From NCBI RefSeq assembly GCF_037154085.1, contig NZ_JBANRM010000001.1:868001-932000 (forward strand): DNA of 64,000 nucleotides. Direction: 5' to 3'. Shown in pieces: positions 61,303 to 64,000 of this stretch (position 1 is the first letter of the stretch; each line of letters begins with the position of its first letter). This DNA is from Andeanibacterium fulvum. GTDB lineage: Bacteria; Pseudomonadota; Alphaproteobacteria; Sphingomonadales; Sphingomonadaceae. A model generated the notes under the pieces. The model was not told the DNA's origin. It saw nothing but the letters and a program-made list of their open reading frames with translations, and did no database searches. The position numbers were made by a program, and so were the translations under genes.

Positions 61303-62229
61303 ATGTCCGCACCGTTCAAATTCGACCTAGAGGCCCCGGCGCCACTCGGCAAGGATACGGCCACTCCGGCGGATCTGGCAATCCGTCCGCGTGACAGGCG
61401 TTTCTGCCGCGGCTCGAAGCCTCAGCGCTGGTGGCTGGACGGCAATCCGGTGGCAACGGCGTGGCACAATTCGCTGTCGGTCGCGTTCCCGGTGGGCGAG
61501 AGCTTCTTCATCGAACATGTGAAGGCCCATCGCGAGGGCGTTCCGCCCAAGCTGGCGGCGGAAATCCGTGCCTTCGTGCGGCAGGAAATCAACCACACCC
61601 GCGAACATATGGCCTTCAACCGCTTCCTCACCGAGGCGGGCTATGACCTCTCGAAGATCGAACACCGGCTGAACGAGACTCTGTCGGCCACCAAGGGCCG
61701 CCCGTGCATCGCCAATCTCGCGGCATCCATGGCACTGGAACACTTCACCGCTATCATCGCCCGCCACACGCTCACTCACCTCGAGCAATACGGCAAGGCG
61801 GAGCCGGAAGTCGCAGAATTGTGGCGCTGGCACGCTGTGGAAGAGATCGAGCACAAGGGCGTCGCCTATGACACCTGGCTGCATGCCACCCGCAACTGGA
61901 CGCGCTTCAGGCGCTGGTGGGTGAAATCGCTGCTGATGATCCTGGCCGGGCGCAATTTCGTGAAGGGCCGGATTCTCGATACGCTGGATTTCCTGGCTCA
62001 GGACGGACTTACCGGCTGGAAGTGGAAATGGCGCGTCGGGCTCTATCTTGTCGGGCGCCCAGGCGTGCTGCGCTGCATCTTTCCCGGCTGGCTGGCGTAT
62101 TTTCTGCCCGGCTTCCACCCATGGAAGACCGACGACCGCGCGCTTATCCAGCTTTATGACAGCGAATATCCGGACGCGGTGATGCCCGATACGGCAGCGC
62201 CTTTCCGCGAGGCTTCCGCCGCCGCTTGA
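61303..62229 (+). CDS. predicted metal-dependent hydrolase (PF10118 family)
   Basis: A 308-residue protein. Metal-ligand-rich strings FIEHVKAHR, RQEINHTREHMAFN, MALEHFTAI and WHAVEEIEHKGVAYD give a ferritin-like arrangement of Glu and His residues, matching the PF10118 family. A hydrophobic C-terminal region (WRVGLYLVGRPGVLRCIFPGW) suggests membrane association. Its biochemical role is not established. Probably repressed by the adjacent TetR. Confidence 0.8.
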   Translation: MSAPFKFDLEAPAPLGKDTATPADLAIRPRDRRFCRGSKPQRWWLDGNPVATAWHNSLSVAFPVGESFFIEHVKAHREGVPPKLAAEIRAFVRQEINHTREHMAFNRFLTEAGYDLSKIEHRLNETLSATKGRPCIANLAASMALEHFTAIIARHTLTHLEQYGKAEPEVAELWRWHAVEEIEHKGVAYDTWLHATRNWTRFRRWWVKSLLMILAGRNFVKGRILDTLDFLAQDGLTGWKWKWRVGLYLVGRPGVLRCIFPGWLAYFLPGFHPWKTDDRALIQLYDSEYPDAVMPDTAAPFREASAAA

Positions 62230-62250
62230 GGCGATTTCGCGCGCGAGCGC

Positions 62251-62292
62251 GACCCCCGCTCACACTGAAGCGAGTTTCAGGGAGAGGGGGTC
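62251..62292. terminator. large palindrome between convergent genes, probable two-way terminator
   Basis: GACCCCC (62251-62257) pairs with GGGGGTC (62286-62292); inside are further CTC/GAG and CTGAA/TTCAG pairs. The right arm overlaps the stop codon of the acetyltransferase gene. No U-tract, so it may instead be a repeat unit. Confidence 0.5.
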
Positions 62293-62845
62293 AGGCCGCT
62301 CGCGGCATCATGGCAGGATCGTCACCGCCTACACAGCCATCCAGTTCGGTGACGAACTCGATGGCCGAAAGGTCGGCGCCCCGGCCAAGGCTATGGATCG
62401 TGCGGACCCGCCCGGTCGGAACAAAGCCCGCCTTGCGCAGCACGCGCCCGGATGCCGGATTATCGACCGCGTGGCAGCTGTGGACGCGCCTGTGGCCCAG
62501 CGAACTGGCAATCGACAGCACTGCCCGCGCCGCTTCCGTGGCGAAGCCCCTGCCCCACCAGTCGCGCGCGATCCAGTAACCGATCTCGAGCCCGTGCTCC
62601 TCCTCATGCAGGCCGCAGGAACCGATGATCGGGCTGCCGCCGGCGCCGGGAAGCGTCACCAGAAATGAAGGGAGCCTGGGATTGGCAGGCCGCGACAGCC
62701 AGCTTTCGGCGTCTTCCCGCCGATAGGGCCACGGCACCCGGGCAAGATTCCGGACGATCGCCTCATCGGCGATCCGAACCGTCAACTCGCCCGCATCTTC
62801 CAGCCAGCCCGGCCTGAGCAGCAATCTTTCGCTACGGTGAAACAT
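62291..62845 (-). CDS. GNAT-family N-acetyltransferase (RimJ/RimL-like)
   Basis: A 184-residue protein. N-terminal SERLLLRPGWLEDAGEL, middle LEIGYWIARDWWGRGFATEAARAVL (acetyl-CoA loop, about 87-112), then NPASGRVLRKAGFVPTG. This is the RimJ/RimL/ribosomal-protein-acetyltransferase-like subgroup, used on many substrates; the actual one is unknown. Confidence 0.88.
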   Translation of the reverse strand: MFHRSERLLLRPGWLEDAGELTVRIADEAIVRNLARVPWPYRREDAESWLSRPANPRLPSFLVTLPGAGGSPIIGSCGLHEEEHGLEIGYWIARDWWGRGFATEAARAVLSIASSLGHRRVHSCHAVDNPASGRVLRKAGFVPTGRVRTIHSLGRGADLSAIEFVTELDGCVGGDDPAMMPRAA

Positions 62846-62952
62846 GGCATTCTCCTCTCACGCTGCCACGCCCCACTGATTGCGGAACGTGACAGGACTA
62901 TTGCCGAAAGCACAAGCTTTTCGGCCAAGCGTTGCGAGGGAGACGTGAAATG

Positions 62953-62986
62953 AAAAGAGGGAGACGGGCTGGGCCCCTCTCCCTCT
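62953..62986 (-). terminator. Rho-independent terminator of the rplU-rpmA unit
   Basis: AGAGGGAGA (62956-62964) pairs with TCTCCCTCT (62978-62986). On the minus strand it is followed by TTTC. Lies about 65 bases past the rpmA stop. GGCC and CCGGA hairpins precede it. Confidence 0.8.
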
Positions 62987-63050
62987 GACGGCCGGATTCA
63001 GACTCCGGCGGGGCCATCCCGTAGGACGGCCCTTTCAATGAACCGTCCGC

Positions 63051-63320
63051 TTATTCGGCGGCTTCAGCCATTACGTCCACAGAGACGTATTTGCGGCCGA
63101 GCTTGCCGTCGTGGAATCGCACGCGACCTTCCGCGAGCGCGAACAGGGTGTGATCCTTGCCCATGCCAACATTGACGCCCGGATAGACGCGGGTACCGCG
63201 CTGACGGATGATGATGTTGCCGCCGATCACTTCCTGACCGCCGAACTTCTTCACGCCAAGGCGACGGCCCGCCGAGTCGCGGCCGTTACGGGACGAACCG
63301 CCTGCTTTTTTATGTGCCAT
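63051..63320 (-). CDS. rpmA: 50S ribosomal protein L27
   Basis: An 89-residue protein beginning MAHKKAGGSSRNGRDSAGRR, the L27 signature whose N-terminus reaches the peptidyl-transferase centre. No cleavable extension of the Firmicutes kind. It follows rplU by 25 bp, the universal L21-L27 pairing. Confidence 0.98.
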   Translation of the reverse strand: MAHKKAGGSSRNGRDSAGRRLGVKKFGGQEVIGGNIIIRQRGTRVYPGVNVGMGKDHTLFALAEGRVRFHDGKLGRKYVSVDVMAEAAE

Positions 63321-63345
63321 CTCGTCTTACTCCGTAACTCGGGAC

Positions 63346-63768
63346 TTATTCCTGATCCGCCTTCTTGGCGGCGGGCTTCTTGGCAGCAGCCTTCTTCGGC
63401 GCGGCCTCAGCGGCGGGAGCGGCTTCTTCAGCCTTCGGCGCGGCAGCCTTCTTGGCAGCCGGAGCCTTGCCTTCGCCAACGGCGAGGATGCGCAGCAGGG
63501 TCATCTGCTGACGGTGACCGTTGCGGCGGCGATAGTTGTGGCGGCGGCGCTTCTTGAACACCATCACCTTTTCGCTCTTCGCCTGGGCGATGATTTCGGC
63601 CGACACCGTCACCTTGCCGGCATCGCTCAGTTCACCGCCGTCACCGGCGAGAAGAACGTCACCCAGCACGATCGTGTCACCGGCTTCGCCAGCGAGCTTT
63701 TCAACCGCGATCTTGTCTCCGGCGGCAACCCGATACTGCTTGCCGCCCGTGCGCACTACTGCGAACAT
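63346..63768 (-). CDS. rplU: 50S ribosomal protein L21 with Ala/Lys-rich C-terminal tail
   Basis: A 140-residue protein. MFAVVRTGGKQYRVAAGDKI at the start and VMVFKKRRRHNYRRRNGHRQ in the middle are the L21 marks. The canonical protein ends near residue 100; the remaining 40 residues are a repetitive AAPKAEEAAPAAEAAPKKA-type tail seen in alphaproteobacterial L21. ATG 63768 is preferred over an upstream in-frame ATG (63783), which lacks a ribosome site. Confidence 0.96.
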   Translation of the reverse strand: MFAVVRTGGKQYRVAAGDKIAVEKLAGEAGDTIVLGDVLLAGDGGELSDAGKVTVSAEIIAQAKSEKVMVFKKRRRHNYRRRNGHRQQMTLLRILAVGEGKAPAAKKAAAPKAEEAAPAAEAAPKKAAAKKPAAKKADQE

Positions 63769-63888
63769 GGTACCTGCATCCATTCTACTGCTGTGCCGCC
63801 CCGCCTTTTAACCGAAATCCGGAAAACCGAATCTCGAGCATTGAGCGACGCGCCGCGCGCCCCCGGAAGGGCGCCGGAAAGATGGGTG

Positions 63889-63917
63889 CCGTTAGTAGAA
63901 GCGCCCCTTCCTGTCAA
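63889..63917 (-). promoter_or_regulatory. candidate promoter of rplU-rpmA
   Basis: The minus strand has a perfect -35 TTGACA (63917-63912) and, 17 bases on, TAACGG (63894-63889), a weak -10. The leader to the rplU start would be about 115 nt. Confidence 0.5.
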
Positions 63918-64000
63918 CGCCGCAGAGCCGCATTTCTCAAGACGCTGGAAAGGTATGCCCACCATGCTATGGCTCCGCGCATGACCTCACGCCAGTTTGC
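63918..64000. other. right window edge, no supportable gene
   Basis: An ATG at 63981 (MTSRQF...) could open a plus-strand gene continuing beyond the window, but six codons without a clear ribosome site are not enough to call. Confidence 0.3.

Overview
The window is chromosomal DNA of a high-GC alphaproteobacterium, most likely a sphingomonad (Sphingomonadales, for example the Erythrobacter/Novosphingobium group). The evidence is a Ros/MucR-type regulator directly upstream of a Fur-family gene, a short class II DAHP synthase, a plant-type glutamate-cysteine ligase, the plsC-miaB-phoH-ybeY-corC gene string, and an OmpA domain with the FFDWDKSDIT signature that I associate with sphingomonad OmpA proteins. 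Most of the window is dense housekeeping DNA. I see no prophage, plasmid functions, CRISPR array, tRNA or rRNA.

Layout. 0-5 kb (minus): the N-terminal part of a MASE1 membrane sensor, class II DAHP synthase and a 1001-residue M16 metallopeptidase. 5-14.5 kb (plus): nfu, nitroreductase, tsaB, rimI, mucR, fur, plsC, miaB, phoH, ybeY, corC. This string is broken by an oppositely oriented SDR gene and by a small GIY-YIG gene flanked by inverted 30-nt repeats. 14.5-24 kb: a LysR regulator, cyclophilin, MgtE, two small conserved proteins, a TetR-glycosyltransferase pair, and a tightly overlapping serine hydrolase-nudC-DsbA operon. 24-31 kb: mutY divergent from dciA, two DsbA-like thioredoxins and smc. 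31-44.5 kb: a second GIY-YIG protein, soxR with a SoxR box facing a glyoxalase-fold gene, ubiA, an M20 peptidase, rsmE, gshA, an ICMT-like membrane protein, bamB with its YfgM-like partner, a glycosyltransferase, an alpha/beta hydrolase and selO.

44.6-52.4 kb is one giant minus-strand gene of 2573 codons. It encodes a secreted repeat passenger, an autotransporter-type beta-barrel, a run of 28 prolines, and a C-terminal OmpA peptidoglycan-binding domain. It is preceded by about 520 bp of AT-richer non-coding DNA. 52.9-64 kb: an astD-like dehydrogenase, a lipoprotein, a probable structured non-coding RNA with its own terminator, rarD, pyrC, a MEKHLA protein, a tandem PilZ protein divergent from a LysR regulator around a perfect palindrome, ygfZ, a TetR/metal-hydrolase divergent pair, a GNAT acetyltransferase, and rpmA/rplU.

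The two best candidates for something unusual are (1) the autotransporter-polyproline-OmpA fusion, which could be a surface adhesin tethered to peptidoglycan from the periplasmic side, and (2) the 440-bp GIY-YIG cassette with hairpin inverted repeats between phoH and ybeY, which looks like a small repeat-associated mobile unit. Paired inverted palindromic repeats of several families sit in five other intergenic gaps. All functional calls come from reading motifs; no database search was run.
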